From the NCBI RefSeq assembly GCF_023700755.1, contig NZ_JAMKOJ010000002.1:62001-126000 (forward strand): 64,000 nucleotides of DNA. The letters are read 5' to 3'. The position numbers and the translations under genes are program-made. Within the stretch, counting starts at the first letter, position 1. Every line of letters begins with the position of its first letter. Below are positions 17,332-26,157 of the stretch, piece after piece. This DNA is from Allorhizobium sonneratiae (GTDB taxonomy: Bacteria; Pseudomonadota; Alphaproteobacteria; Rhizobiales; Rhizobiaceae). The notes beneath the pieces are model-generated. The model worked only from the letters and a program-made list of their open reading frames with translations, searched no databases and had not been told where the DNA came from.

Positions 17332-17444
17332 TTTACATTTTTTACAAATTTACACAACAGCCTTGTAAAACACAAGACAATCTAACCTCTTTCAAGACCA
17401 TGTTTTCACGTTTTTTCTTTCATGATTTTGCAGCGCATTGTAAA
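17332..17444. promoter_or_regulatory. Shared promoter region with repeated TTTACA/TGTAAA motifs between the ScfR-like gene and aceA
   Basis: TTTACA occurs at 17332, 17341 and 17349, and its reverse TGTAAA at 17364 and 17439, in an AT-rich divergent promoter. Repeated half-sites in both orientations suggest an operator for the neighbouring regulator. No binding data are implied. Confidence 0.5.
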
Positions 17445-17512
17445 TTTATCGACAAGAACAGGCCGCACAGAAAACGGTTTCACACGGCCTGAGGAGTTTG
17501 AGGGAGATTATC

Positions 17513-18802
17513 ATGACTGATTTTTACACGCTGGTTCCCACCGCCCCGCAAGGCCGCTATGACGGCATCGAGCGCCCCTACGGACCCGAAGAGGTCAAGC
17601 GGTTGCGCGGCTCGGTCGACATCCGCCATTCGCTGGCGGAAATGGGAGCGAACCGCCTCTGGTCGCTCCTGCGCCAGGAGGATTTCGTCAATGCGCTCGG
17701 CGCGCTTTCGGGCAATCAGGCCATGCAGATGGTGCGCGCCGGGCTGAAGGCGATCTACCTCTCCGGCTGGCAGGTGGCGGCAGACGCCAATACGGCCTCA
17801 GCCATGTATCCGGACCAGTCGCTCTATCCTGCCAATGCCGCCCCTGAACTTGCCCGCCGCATCAACCGCACACTGCAACGCGCCGACCAGATCGAAACGC
17901 AGGAGGGCAAGGGGCTTTCGGTCGAGACCTGGTTTGCACCGATCGTGGCCGATGCGGAAGCCGGTTTTGGCGGACCGTTGAACGCTTTCGAGATCATGAA
18001 AGCCTTCATCGAAGCCGGCGCGGCGGGCGTTCACTATGAGGACCAGCTGGCATCGGAAAAGAAATGCGGCCATCTGGGCGGCAAGGTACTGATCCCGACC
18101 GCCGCCCATATCCGCAATCTGACCGCCGCGCGCCTTGCCGCCGATGTCATGGGCACGCCGACGCTGATCATCGCCCGCACCGATGCCGAAGCAGCCAAGC
18201 TTTTGACCTCGGATATCGACGAGCGCGACCGGCCTTTTGTCGATTATGAGGCAGGCCGAACGGCGGAGGGCTTCTATCAGGTGAAGAACGGCATCGAGCC
18301 CTGTATTGCCCGCGCCATTGCCTATGCACCCTTCTGCGATCTGATCTGGATGGAAACCTCGAAGCCCAATCTCGATCAGGCCCGCCGCTTTGCCGAGGCG
18401 GTGCACAAGGCGCATCCGGGCAAGATGCTGGCCTATAACTGCTCGCCCTCGTTCAACTGGAAGAAAAATCTCGATGATGCCACCATCGCCAAATTCCAGC
18501 GGGAACTCGGCGCCATGGGTTACAAATTCCAGTTCATCACGCTGGCCGGTTTCCATCAGCTGAACCACGGCATGTTCGAGCTGGCACGCGGCTACAAGGA
18601 CCGGCAGATGGCCGCCTATTGCGAGCTGCAGGAGGCCGAATTTGCCTCGGAAATCAACGGCTACACCGCCACCAAGCATCAGCGCGAGGTCGGTACCGGC
18701 TATTTCGACGCCGTGTCGCTGGCGATTTCCGGCGGCGCATCCTCCACCACGGCGATGGGCGAATCCACCGAACATGACCAGTTCCGCCCGGCGGCGGAAT
18801 AA
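17513..18802 (+). CDS. aceA: Isocitrate lyase
   Basis: The 429-residue enzyme has the isocitrate lyase active-site motif KKCGH at 183-187, with C185 as catalytic cysteine, [10 protein letters not shown] upstream (metal and substrate binding) and YNCSPSFNW near residue 310. It splits isocitrate into glyoxylate and succinate in the glyoxylate shunt. ATG 17513 has GGGAG upstream; a TTG five codons earlier is less likely. The divergent ScfR-like gene probably regulates it, and a small gene follows 42 bases later. Confidence 0.96.
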   Translation: MTDFYTLVPTAPQGRYDGIERPYGPEEVKRLRGSVDIRHSLAEMGANRLWSLLRQEDFVNALGALSGNQAMQMVRAGLKAIYLSGWQVAADANTASAMYPDQSLYPANAAPELARRINRTLQRADQIETQEGKGLSVETWFAPIVADAEAGFGGPLNAFEIMKAFIEAGAAGVHYEDQLASEKKCGHLGGKVLIPTAAHIRNLTAARLAADVMGTPTLIIARTDAEAAKLLTSDIDERDRPFVDYEAGRTAEGFYQVKNGIEPCIARAIAYAPFCDLIWMETSKPNLDQARRFAEAVHKAHPGKMLAYNCSPSFNWKKNLDDATIAKFQRELGAMGYKFQFITLAGFHQLNHGMFELARGYKDRQMAAYCELQEAEFASEINGYTATKHQREVGTGYFDAVSLAISGGASSTTAMGESTEHDQFRPAAE

Positions 18803-18844
18803 TTGAACGCTTCAACAACCCCGCACAAGAAGAGGAGAAATGCC

Positions 18845-19105
18845 ATGACACCCCAGACCCGCGTCAAGGAACGTGCAGAAGAACAGGCCACCACCATGAG
18901 CAACGATCAGCAGACGCTGATCCGCATGCTGGCCAACGACCTGCACCGACTGAACCATTCGATCATGAAAGCCGTGGAGGCCGGGGTGTCCGTCGAGCTG
19001 GTGCGCTCGGCCCGCCACCATGGCGGTGACGGCAATTGGGGCGACCTGATGATCCCGGTGATCGTCACCCAGGCCCATGGCGAAAGAGACAGTCAGGCCG
19101 CCTGA
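18845..19105 (+). CDS. Small conserved-type protein downstream of aceA, function unknown
   Basis: An 86-residue protein (MTPQTRVKERAEEQATTMSNDQQTLIRMLANDLHRLNHSIMKAVEAGVSVELVRSARHH...) with one long predicted helix and no membrane segment or signal peptide. AGGAG lies seven bases before ATG 18845; ATG 18896 (69 residues) is possible. A stable hairpin follows, so it looks like the last gene of the aceA transcript. I recognise no domain with confidence. Confidence 0.72.
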   Translation: MTPQTRVKERAEEQATTMSNDQQTLIRMLANDLHRLNHSIMKAVEAGVSVELVRSARHHGGDGNWGDLMIPVIVTQAHGERDSQAA

Positions 19106-19138
19106 CGGCTTTGCCACCATGCCATTTGTGAGACCGAA

Positions 19139-19168
19139 GCGCTGCCCGCCTTTTCTGGTGGGCAGCGC
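19139..19168 (+). terminator. Terminator-like hairpin after the aceA operon
   Basis: GCGCTGCCCGCC at 19139-19150 pairs with GGTGGGCAGCGC at 19157-19168 (12 bp, one G-T pair) around a 6-nt loop, 33 bases after the small gene. No T-run follows. Confidence 0.6.
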
Positions 19169-19323
19169 AAATGCGTTTATGCAGAAGAAGAGAGAAGCTC
19201 TTCTACATCATTCCTGAAAACCCGATCGATTTCAGGACAATGATGCAGTCGAGAAAAGGCAGGCTTGCCCTATTCAGCCTTTTCAAAAAAAGGAACGGCC
19301 CCTGTCAGGACGTCGTGTCCCGA

Positions 19324-19470
19324 TCAGCCCCAAAAGGCAAGATAAGCAAACCCATAGACCAGCCCCGAGGCCACCAGTCCCATAAGAGCGCTGCGCAGGA
19401 TGATTTTGTGCTGATCCTCGCGCGTTCTGGCAATGGCGATGGCGCGGGCCTTCCGGACTTGTCTGTTCAT
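19324..19470 (-). CDS. Small single-pass membrane protein (48 residues)
   Basis: On the minus strand an ATG at 19470 opens a 48-codon frame: a basic, Arg-rich N-terminus (MNRQVRKARAIAIARTREDQ) followed by one hydrophobic segment (SALMGLVASGLVYGFAYLAFWG) up to the stop at 19324. GGAAAG lies eight bases before the ATG. The positive-inside layout suggests a small inner-membrane protein. A longer frame on the same strand covers this place but lacks this organisation. I do not recognise the family. Confidence 0.5.
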   Translation of the reverse strand: MNRQVRKARAIAIARTREDQHKIILRSALMGLVASGLVYGFAYLAFWG

Positions 19471-19680
19471 GGGCAGCACTTTCCAAAAGTTGAGGGGACG
19501 ATGTGTCCGAATATGACCTTACATGCCGTGTGAGCCTCAATGAAGCTTTTTTTACGGATAGTGATCAGCATGACTCAGGTATATTAACAACTATTGAAAG
19601 AAATAGGCGACAATCGGGCAGGTTCAATAGGATTGCGCTATCAACTATCTATGATTCATAAAGCTTGTTATTCCAGACGG

Positions 19681-20862
19681 TTATGCCGCAAGACCCGCCG
19701 CATGGCCCGACGCCCAGGCCCATTGAAAATTATAGCCGCCGAGCCACCCGGTGACATCGACTGCTTCACCGATAAAATAGAGGCCGGGCACGGCTTTCGC
19801 CTGCATGGTTTTCTGGTCGAGACCGTCGGTATCGATACCGCCCAGCGTCACCTCGGCGGTGCGATAGCCTTCCGATCCGGCAGGCTTGATCTCGAAAGAT
19901 GTGAGACTGTCGGCAAGCGCCAAAAGCGCCTTATCGGTCAAATCGGCCAGCGGCTTCACCAGGCCGGATCGCTCGGTCATGTATTGCGCCAGCCGTTTGG
20001 GCAGATGATCGGCCAGCGCGGTCTGCACGGCCTGTTTGCCATTTTCTGATTTTGCCTGCTTCAGCAGGGTTGAAAAATCGCAATCGGGGGCAAAATGCAG
20101 GCGGATAGCCTCCCCTTCCCGCCAGAAGGAGGAAATCTGTAAAATCGCCGGGCCGCTCAGCCCCCGATGGGTAAAGAGCATGGCTTCGCGAAACGCCGTC
20201 TTTCCGGAACGGGCGACAACCTCGACGGAGAGACCCGCAAGCGGCGCAAGATCGGCCAGAAGACCCGGCTCCAGCGTCAGAGGAACCAGCGCCGGGCGTG
20301 TCTCCACCAGCTTGAGGCCAAATTGCTCCGCAAGCTTATAGGCAAATCCGGTTGCCCCCATTTTCGGAATGGACTTGCCGCCGGTCGCGACAATCAGCGC
20401 CTCAGCCTCGACCATGCCATGCGACGTGGCGATGCGAAAACCGGAGGAGGTCTTTTCCACCGTGCCGATCTCGCTCTGCAATTCGAGCTGCACGCCCGCC
20501 GCCCGCATTTCCGCAAGCAGCATGGTGACGATGTCCCTGGCGCTGCCATCGCAGAACAATTGGCCCAGCGTCTTTTCATGAAAGGCTATGCCGTGTTTTT
20601 CGACAAGGGCGAGAAAATCCTGAGGGGTGTATCGAGACAGAGCAGAACGGGCAAAATGCGGATTGTTCGACAGATAATTTTTCGGGCCCGCATGGAGATT
20701 GGTGAAATTGCAGCGCCCGCCGCCGGAAATGCGGATTTTTTCGCCCGCTGCACGGGCATGGTCGAGCAGCAGCACACGGCGACCTCTGTGTCCTGCGGCA
20801 ATCGCCGCCATCATACCGGCCGCACCTGCACCCAAAATTGCGATATCGACTCTGCCGGTCAC
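19681..20862 (-). CDS. NAD(P)/FAD-dependent oxidoreductase of the HI0933/YhiN family
   Basis: The 393-residue flavoprotein starts with an FAD site IAILGAGAAGMMAAIAA and then KIRISGGGRCNFTN, the hallmark of HI0933-like proteins, and ends with GLYFIGEAVDVTGWLGGYNFQWAWASG. The biochemical role of this family is poorly known; BaiN is one characterised relative. GTG 20862 has GGAG seven bases upstream. It is divergent from the puuA-like gene. Confidence 0.88.
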   Translation of the reverse strand: MTGRVDIAILGAGAAGMMAAIAAGHRGRRVLLLDHARAAGEKIRISGGGRCNFTNLHAGPKNYLSNNPHFARSALSRYTPQDFLALVEKHGIAFHEKTLGQLFCDGSARDIVTMLLAEMRAAGVQLELQSEIGTVEKTSSGFRIATSHGMVEAEALIVATGGKSIPKMGATGFAYKLAEQFGLKLVETRPALVPLTLEPGLLADLAPLAGLSVEVVARSGKTAFREAMLFTHRGLSGPAILQISSFWREGEAIRLHFAPDCDFSTLLKQAKSENGKQAVQTALADHLPKRLAQYMTERSGLVKPLADLTDKALLALADSLTSFEIKPAGSEGYRTAEVTLGGIDTDGLDQKTMQAKAVPGLYFIGEAVDVTGWLGGYNFQWAWASGHAAGLAA

Positions 20863-20987
20863 GCTTTCACTCCGTTAATGCCGCCTCTGATTTTGCAAAA
20901 TCATTTGCCTGTCAAGCGCTCTTTTCCCTCGCCAATCGGGGCAGGATGACTATGTTATCATCAGGATCAATCAGCTTCCGGTGGAAC

Positions 20988-22424
20988 ATGCCTCCCAAAA
21001 AGACAATGCTCAGACCTCAAGGCGCAGCATCGAAAAAAGCGAGCATTCCCCCGGACATTGCCGATACCCGCGGCGTCAAAAGCTGGAAAGAGGCAACCAC
21101 CTGGCTGAGACAGCGCGGCATCGAGGATATCGAATGCATCACGCCCGATCTGGCTGGCGTGCCGCGCGGCAAGATGATGCCCTCGTCGAAATTCACCAGC
21201 AACACCTCGCTGGCACTGCCGTCGGCGCTCTATCGCCACACGATTTCCGGCGAATATCCGGAGGAGACCGGCAATTTCCGCTATGATTCCCGCGACAACG
21301 ACCTGAAACTGATGCCGGATCTGGCGACACTTTCGGTCGTGCCCTGGGAAACCGATCCGACGGCGCAGGTCATCTGCGATATCGTCGATACCGATGGCAA
21401 GGCGGTTGGCTATACACCGCGCAACGTCTTGAAAAACGTGCTGTCGCTTTACGAGAAAAAGGGCTGGAAGCCGGTGGTCGCGCCGGAAATCGAGTTCTAT
21501 CTGGTCGCCAAGAATGACGATCCCGATTATCCGCTGCATCCGCCCAAGGGCCGCTCCGGCCGCTCCATCCTTGGCGGTCAGGGCTATTCGATTGCCGGGA
21601 TCAACGAGTTCGACGAGCTGATCGACGACATCTATCATTTTTCCACCAAACAGGGACTGGAAATCGACACGCTGATCCATGAGGAAGGCCCGGCGCAGCT
21701 TGAAATCAACCTGCGCCATGGCGACCCGATCGCGCTGGCCGATCAGGTCTTCCTGTTCAAACGCACCATTCGCGAGGCGGCGCTGAAACACGGCATCTAC
21801 GCCACCTTCATGGCCAAGCCGATGCAGGGCCAGCCGGGCTCGGCCATGCATATTCACCAGTCGGTGGTCGATGCCGAAACCGGCAAAAACATCTTCTCCA
21901 ATGCCGATGGTTCAGCCTCGCAGGAATTTTTCCACTTCATCGGCGGCATGCAGAAATATATCCCGCTGTCGCTGGTGATGATGGCGCCTTATGTGAATTC
22001 CTACCGGCGGCTGCAACCGGACATGGCCTGCCCGGTCAACAATGCCTGGGGCTATGACAACCGCACGACGGCCTTCCGCGTGCCGATTTCCGATCCGCAG
22101 GCGCGGCGCGTGGAAAACCGACTGCCCAGTTCCGATGCCAATCCCTATCTGGCGCTTGCCGCCTCGCTCGGCTGCGGCTATCTCGGCATTCTGAAGGCGG
22201 TGGAGCCAACCGCCCCAACCGCCGACACCGCCAATGAAGGATCGATCGAGCTGCCGCGCGGCCTTCTGGAAGCCGTGGCGCTTCTGGAAGGCGAAACCGA
22301 TCTTGTCGAGGTGCTGGGGCAGGATTTCATCGACATCTATTGCGGCGTCAAGCGCGGCGAATTTGAAACCTTCATGCAGGTGATCAGCCCGTGGGAGCGC
22401 GAATTCCTGCTGTTGAACGTTTAA
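20988..22424 (+). CDS. puuA: Glutamine synthetase family protein, probably gamma-glutamylputrescine synthetase
   Basis: About 478 residues with a glutamine-synthetase fold: EIEFYLVA, EEGPAQLEINLRH, the ATP/glutamate segment GSAMHIHQS and the PVNNAWGYDNRTTAFRVP segment. The N-terminus (GVPRGKMMPSSKF) fits the PuuA-type branch rather than GlnA. The gene is 16 bases before a PuuB-type oxidase, which supports action on putrescine: ATP-dependent ligation of glutamate to the amine. The start is uncertain: ATG 20946 and 20988 are both possible, with weak ribosome sites. Confidence 0.85.
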   Translation: MPPKKTMLRPQGAASKKASIPPDIADTRGVKSWKEATTWLRQRGIEDIECITPDLAGVPRGKMMPSSKFTSNTSLALPSALYRHTISGEYPEETGNFRYDSRDNDLKLMPDLATLSVVPWETDPTAQVICDIVDTDGKAVGYTPRNVLKNVLSLYEKKGWKPVVAPEIEFYLVAKNDDPDYPLHPPKGRSGRSILGGQGYSIAGINEFDELIDDIYHFSTKQGLEIDTLIHEEGPAQLEINLRHGDPIALADQVFLFKRTIREAALKHGIYATFMAKPMQGQPGSAMHIHQSVVDAETGKNIFSNADGSASQEFFHFIGGMQKYIPLSLVMMAPYVNSYRRLQPDMACPVNNAWGYDNRTTAFRVPISDPQARRVENRLPSSDANPYLALAASLGCGYLGILKAVEPTAPTADTANEGSIELPRGLLEAVALLEGETDLVEVLGQDFIDIYCGVKRGEFETFMQVISPWEREFLLLNV

Positions 22425-22440
22425 AGGGGGGACGCGATCC

Positions 22441-23739
22441 ATGACCTCGTCTGCCTTATGGCAAAGCCCGATAGCGCCGGGCCTGTCCTTTTATCAGGCA
22501 AGCGCTGGCGAGCGGCCGGAGCATCCGCCGCTCGACGGCTCGAAAACCGTCGATGCCGCCATTATCGGCGGCGGCTTTACCGGTTTGCAGGCCGCCTATA
22601 CGCTGGCCAAAGGCGGCGCCAATGTCGTGCTGATCGAGGCGCGCCGGCTGGGGGACGGTGCTTCGGGGCGCAATGGCGGCCAGTTCGGCACCGGCCAGCG
22701 CGCCTGGCCGGAAGAGCTGGAGGCCGAGTTTGGCTTTGACCGGGCCAAGGCCCTGTTCGACATGGCGGAAAACGCCAAGGCCTATCTCTTCGATTTTGCC
22801 CGCGAACACCAGATCGACATGGAATTCATGCCCGGCCAGCTCAATGTCGAGCACAAGCGCGGCAAGGAGGGCGACTATCGAAAAAGCGTGGAGATCGCCA
22901 CCACCCGCTTCGGCTATCCGCATCTGCATTTCATGGACCGGCAGGAAACCGCAGACCGTCTGGGCTCGACCCGCTATCATTGCGGCATTCGCGACCTCGG
23001 CACCGGTCACATTCATCCGCTGAAACTTTTGATCGGTCTCGGCAAGGCGGCGGCCAATGCCGGTGCGGCCCTGCATGAGATGACTCAAGCCAGAACGATA
23101 CGCCAGGCTGGCGGGAAGACGCTGATCGACACGGACTACGGCACGATCACGGCAAAGCATGTGCTGATCGCCACCAATGCCTATATCGACGGCCTGGAGC
23201 CGGTGACCAATGCCCATGTCATGCCGATCCGCTCCTTTATCGGCGCAACCCGCCCGCTCGATGATTTTCCAACCGTGCTGCCGGGCGGCGAAGCGGTGGC
23301 CGACAGCCGTTTCGTCGTGCGTTATTTCCGCAAAAGCCGCGACGGGCGGCTGCTCTTCGGCGGACGCGAGGCCTATACCGCCGACAGCCCCCGCGACATT
23401 TCGAAGCATATCCGCCGCCAGATCGCCGAGCTTTATCCCGCACTCCACGAGATCGAGATCACCCATGCCTGGGGTGGATCGGTGGGCATCACCCTGAACC
23501 GACAGCCCTTTGTCCGCGAGGTCATGCCCGGCGTCATTTCGGTGGCAGGCTATTCCGGCCATGGCGTTATGCTGTCGAATTATTGCGGCAGTCTCTTCGC
23601 CCGAACGGTGCTGGGTCAGGCCACGGAACTCGAGCTTTTGAAAGCGCTGCAAATCCCGGCCTTTCCCGGCGGTTCACTTTTGCGCCAGCCGCTTCTGTTC
23701 CTCGCCTTGAGCTGGTATGCGCTCAGAGACCGGCTTTGA
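22441..23739 (+). CDS. puuB: Gamma-glutamylputrescine oxidase-like FAD oxidoreductase
   Basis: The 432-residue flavoenzyme has GGGFTGLQAAYTLAKGGANVVLIEA (FAD Rossmann motif, about residue 42), GDGASGRNGGQFGTGQR, and the C-terminal AWGGSVGITLNRQPFVR plus GYSGHGVMLSNYCG, as in PuuB/OrdL. It oxidises gamma-glutamylputrescine to the aldehyde. AAAGGGGG precedes the ATG by 9 bases. The pair puuA-puuB is likely one transcript. Confidence 0.9.
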   Translation: MTSSALWQSPIAPGLSFYQASAGERPEHPPLDGSKTVDAAIIGGGFTGLQAAYTLAKGGANVVLIEARRLGDGASGRNGGQFGTGQRAWPEELEAEFGFDRAKALFDMAENAKAYLFDFAREHQIDMEFMPGQLNVEHKRGKEGDYRKSVEIATTRFGYPHLHFMDRQETADRLGSTRYHCGIRDLGTGHIHPLKLLIGLGKAAANAGAALHEMTQARTIRQAGGKTLIDTDYGTITAKHVLIATNAYIDGLEPVTNAHVMPIRSFIGATRPLDDFPTVLPGGEAVADSRFVVRYFRKSRDGRLLFGGREAYTADSPRDISKHIRRQIAELYPALHEIEITHAWGGSVGITLNRQPFVREVMPGVISVAGYSGHGVMLSNYCGSLFARTVLGQATELELLKALQIPAFPGGSLLRQPLLFLALSWYALRDRL

Positions 23740-23840
23740 GGCAGGATTGAACAAGGGCCTTGTTTTCGATGTCGCCCTCTGGCCTTTTTAAATCGATTGA
23801 ATTATAACCCCATCCGTCAGCTTCAAGTGAGAGACGCCCG

Positions 23841-25313
23841 ATGAGCAGTCAGATTATTCCCGTCGAACCCTTTGATTATGTCGTTTTTGGCGGCACCGGG
23901 GACCTTGCCGAGCGCAAGCTTCTGCCGGCCCTTTACCACCGCCAGCTGGCCGGGCAATTGACCGAGCCGACCCGGATCATCGGGGCATCGCGCTCGCCGC
24001 TTTCGGATGAGGAATTCCGCGAGTTTGCCCGCAAGGCACTTCACGAGTTTGTCAAGAAGGACGATCTCGACGAAGAGCAGATCAAAACCTTCTGCCAGCG
24101 GCTGCATTATGTTTCGGTCGATGCCAAATCCGACAAGGGATGGGACCAGCTGAAAAAACTGCTGGACCAGGGCAAGGAGCTGGTGCGCGCCTTCTATCTG
24201 GCCGTCTCGCCGTCGATCTTCGGCGATATTGCCGAGCGCATCCGCGACCACAAGCTGATCACCAAATCCACCCGCATCGTCGTGGAAAAGCCGATCGGTC
24301 GCGATCTTCATTCGGCGCAGGAGCTGAACGACACCATCGGCAAGGTGTTCCGCGAAGAGCAGATCTACCGTATCGACCATTATCTCGGCAAGGAAACGGT
24401 GCAGAATCTGATGGCGCTGCGCTTTGCCAATGCGCTCTATGAACCTTTATGGAATTCCGCCCATATCGACCATGTGCAGATCACCGTGGCCGAATCCGTC
24501 GGTCTGGAAGGCCGCGTCACCTATTATGACAAGGCGGGTGCGCTGCGTGACATGGTGCAGAACCATATTCTGCAACTGCTCTGCCTCGTTGCCATGGAAG
24601 CCCCCTCCTCGATGAATTCCGAGGCGTTGCGCGATGAAAAGCTGAAAGTGCTGCGCGCGCTGAAACCCATCGACAGTTCCAATGTCGAGCGCATGACCGT
24701 GCGTGGCCAGTACAAGGCAGGCGCCTCGGCAGGCGGTGCGGTCAAGGGCTATACCGATGAGCTGGAAGCGCCCTCGGACACAGAAACCTTTGTTGCCATC
24801 AAGGCTGAAATCAACAACTGGCGCTGGGCAGGTGTGCCCTTTTATATCCGCACCGGCAAAAGGCTGGCGAGCCGCGTTTCGGAAATCGTCATCCAGTTCA
24901 AGCCGATCCCGCATTCGATTTTCGACGAGGCAGCGGGCCGTATCGAGGCCAATCAGCTGGTCATCCGCCTGCAGCCGGATGAGGGCGTCAAGCAATGGCT
25001 GATGATCAAGGACCCCGGCCCCGGCGGCATGCGCCTGCGCCATGTGCCGCTGGACATGAGCTTTGCCGCCTCCTTCGGCGTGCGCAACCCCGATGCCTAT
25101 GAGCGGCTGCTGCTCGACGTGATCCGCGCCAACCAGACGCTGTTCATGCGCCGCGACGAAGTGGAAGCCGCCTGGTCCTGGGTCGATCCGATCCTCAAAG
25201 GTTGGGAAGAAATCGGCCAGAAGGCGCATGGCTACACCTCCGGCACCTGGGGTCCGAGCCAGTCGATTGCACTGATTGAGCGCGACGGACGCACCTGGCA
25301 TGAGAATGATTGA
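23841..25313 (+). CDS. zwf: Glucose-6-phosphate 1-dehydrogenase
   Basis: The 490-residue enzyme has the NADP fingerprint GGTGDLAERKLLPALY at 17-32, EKPIGRDL, the active-site RIDHYLGKETVQN and the MQNHILQLLCLVAMEAP segment. It converts glucose 6-phosphate to 6-phosphogluconolactone, the first oxidative step to the Entner-Doudoroff route. It is followed after 13 bases by pgl and then by edd, so these form one operon. Confidence 0.97.
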   Translation: MSSQIIPVEPFDYVVFGGTGDLAERKLLPALYHRQLAGQLTEPTRIIGASRSPLSDEEFREFARKALHEFVKKDDLDEEQIKTFCQRLHYVSVDAKSDKGWDQLKKLLDQGKELVRAFYLAVSPSIFGDIAERIRDHKLITKSTRIVVEKPIGRDLHSAQELNDTIGKVFREEQIYRIDHYLGKETVQNLMALRFANALYEPLWNSAHIDHVQITVAESVGLEGRVTYYDKAGALRDMVQNHILQLLCLVAMEAPSSMNSEALRDEKLKVLRALKPIDSSNVERMTVRGQYKAGASAGGAVKGYTDELEAPSDTETFVAIKAEINNWRWAGVPFYIRTGKRLASRVSEIVIQFKPIPHSIFDEAAGRIEANQLVIRLQPDEGVKQWLMIKDPGPGGMRLRHVPLDMSFAASFGVRNPDAYERLLLDVIRANQTLFMRRDEVEAAWSWVDPILKGWEEIGQKAHGYTSGTWGPSQSIALIERDGRTWHEND

Positions 25314-25326
25314 GGACAGGCTGACC

Positions 25327-26025
25327 ATGGCGCATCGTTTCCATGCTTTCGACAGCGGCGCGGCCCTCGCGGCGGCGCTGTCGCAAAGCGTTTCCACAGT
25401 GCTCAGCGAAGCGATTGCCGCCCGTGGCCACGCGACAATCGCCGTTTCCGGCGGCTCGACCCCGAAGGCGTTTTTCGAGGCCCTTTCGGTCAAGGAGATC
25501 GCCTGGGACAAGGTGACGGTGACGCTGGTCGACGAGCGTTTCGTGCCGGACGACAATCCGCGCTCCAACCATCTGCTGGTCCGGACGCATCTTTTGAAGA
25601 ACGCCGCGCAAAAGGCAGTCTTTGTGCCGCTCTACCAGCCGGAAGAGACGATTGAAGAGGCGGCAAAAACGGCCACTCTCAAAACGCAAGGTCTTGATGC
25701 ACCCTTCGATGTCGTTATTCTCGGCATGGGCAATGACGGCCATACCGCCTCCTTCTTCCCCGGCGGCGATCATCTGGCCGAAGCGCTCGATCTGACACTG
25801 CCGCGCCGGGTGATGACCATGCGGGCCGCCGGTGCGGGCGAGGAAAGGCTGACCTTTTCCTTTACAAGCCTTGCCGATGCGCGGTTTCTTGCCCTTCATA
25901 TCGAAGGGGCGGAGAAGAAAGCCGTGTTCGACAAGGCGCTTGCCGGAGAGGACGAAGCGGACATGCCGATCCGCGCCGTTTTGAACCGGTCGGCAAGCGA
26001 GCCGCAGATTTTCTGGGCTCCCTGA
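25327..26025 (+). CDS. pgl: 6-phosphogluconolactonase
   Basis: The 232-residue protein has VSGGSTPKAFFEALS, the DERFVPDDNPRSNHLLV segment and GMGNDGHTASFFPG, the three signature blocks of DevB/Pgl. It hydrolyses 6-phosphogluconolactone to 6-phosphogluconate. ATG 25327 has AGGACAGG upstream; the upstream in-frame extension overlaps the end of zwf and adds no family sequence. Confidence 0.94.
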   Translation: MAHRFHAFDSGAALAAALSQSVSTVLSEAIAARGHATIAVSGGSTPKAFFEALSVKEIAWDKVTVTLVDERFVPDDNPRSNHLLVRTHLLKNAAQKAVFVPLYQPEETIEEAAKTATLKTQGLDAPFDVVILGMGNDGHTASFFPGGDHLAEALDLTLPRRVMTMRAAGAGEERLTFSFTSLADARFLALHIEGAEKKAVFDKALAGEDEADMPIRAVLNRSASEPQIFWAP

Positions 26026-26157
26026 GCGACAAACGCTCAAAGAACCCGCCTTGATATCTCTCATGCCGCATCATGGTCATCCCTTTGCGGCATGATTTGA
26101 CCATGATGAGACAAAGCCTGCGATGCCCGATCAGGCTTTTCAGGAAGGATGTACGCC

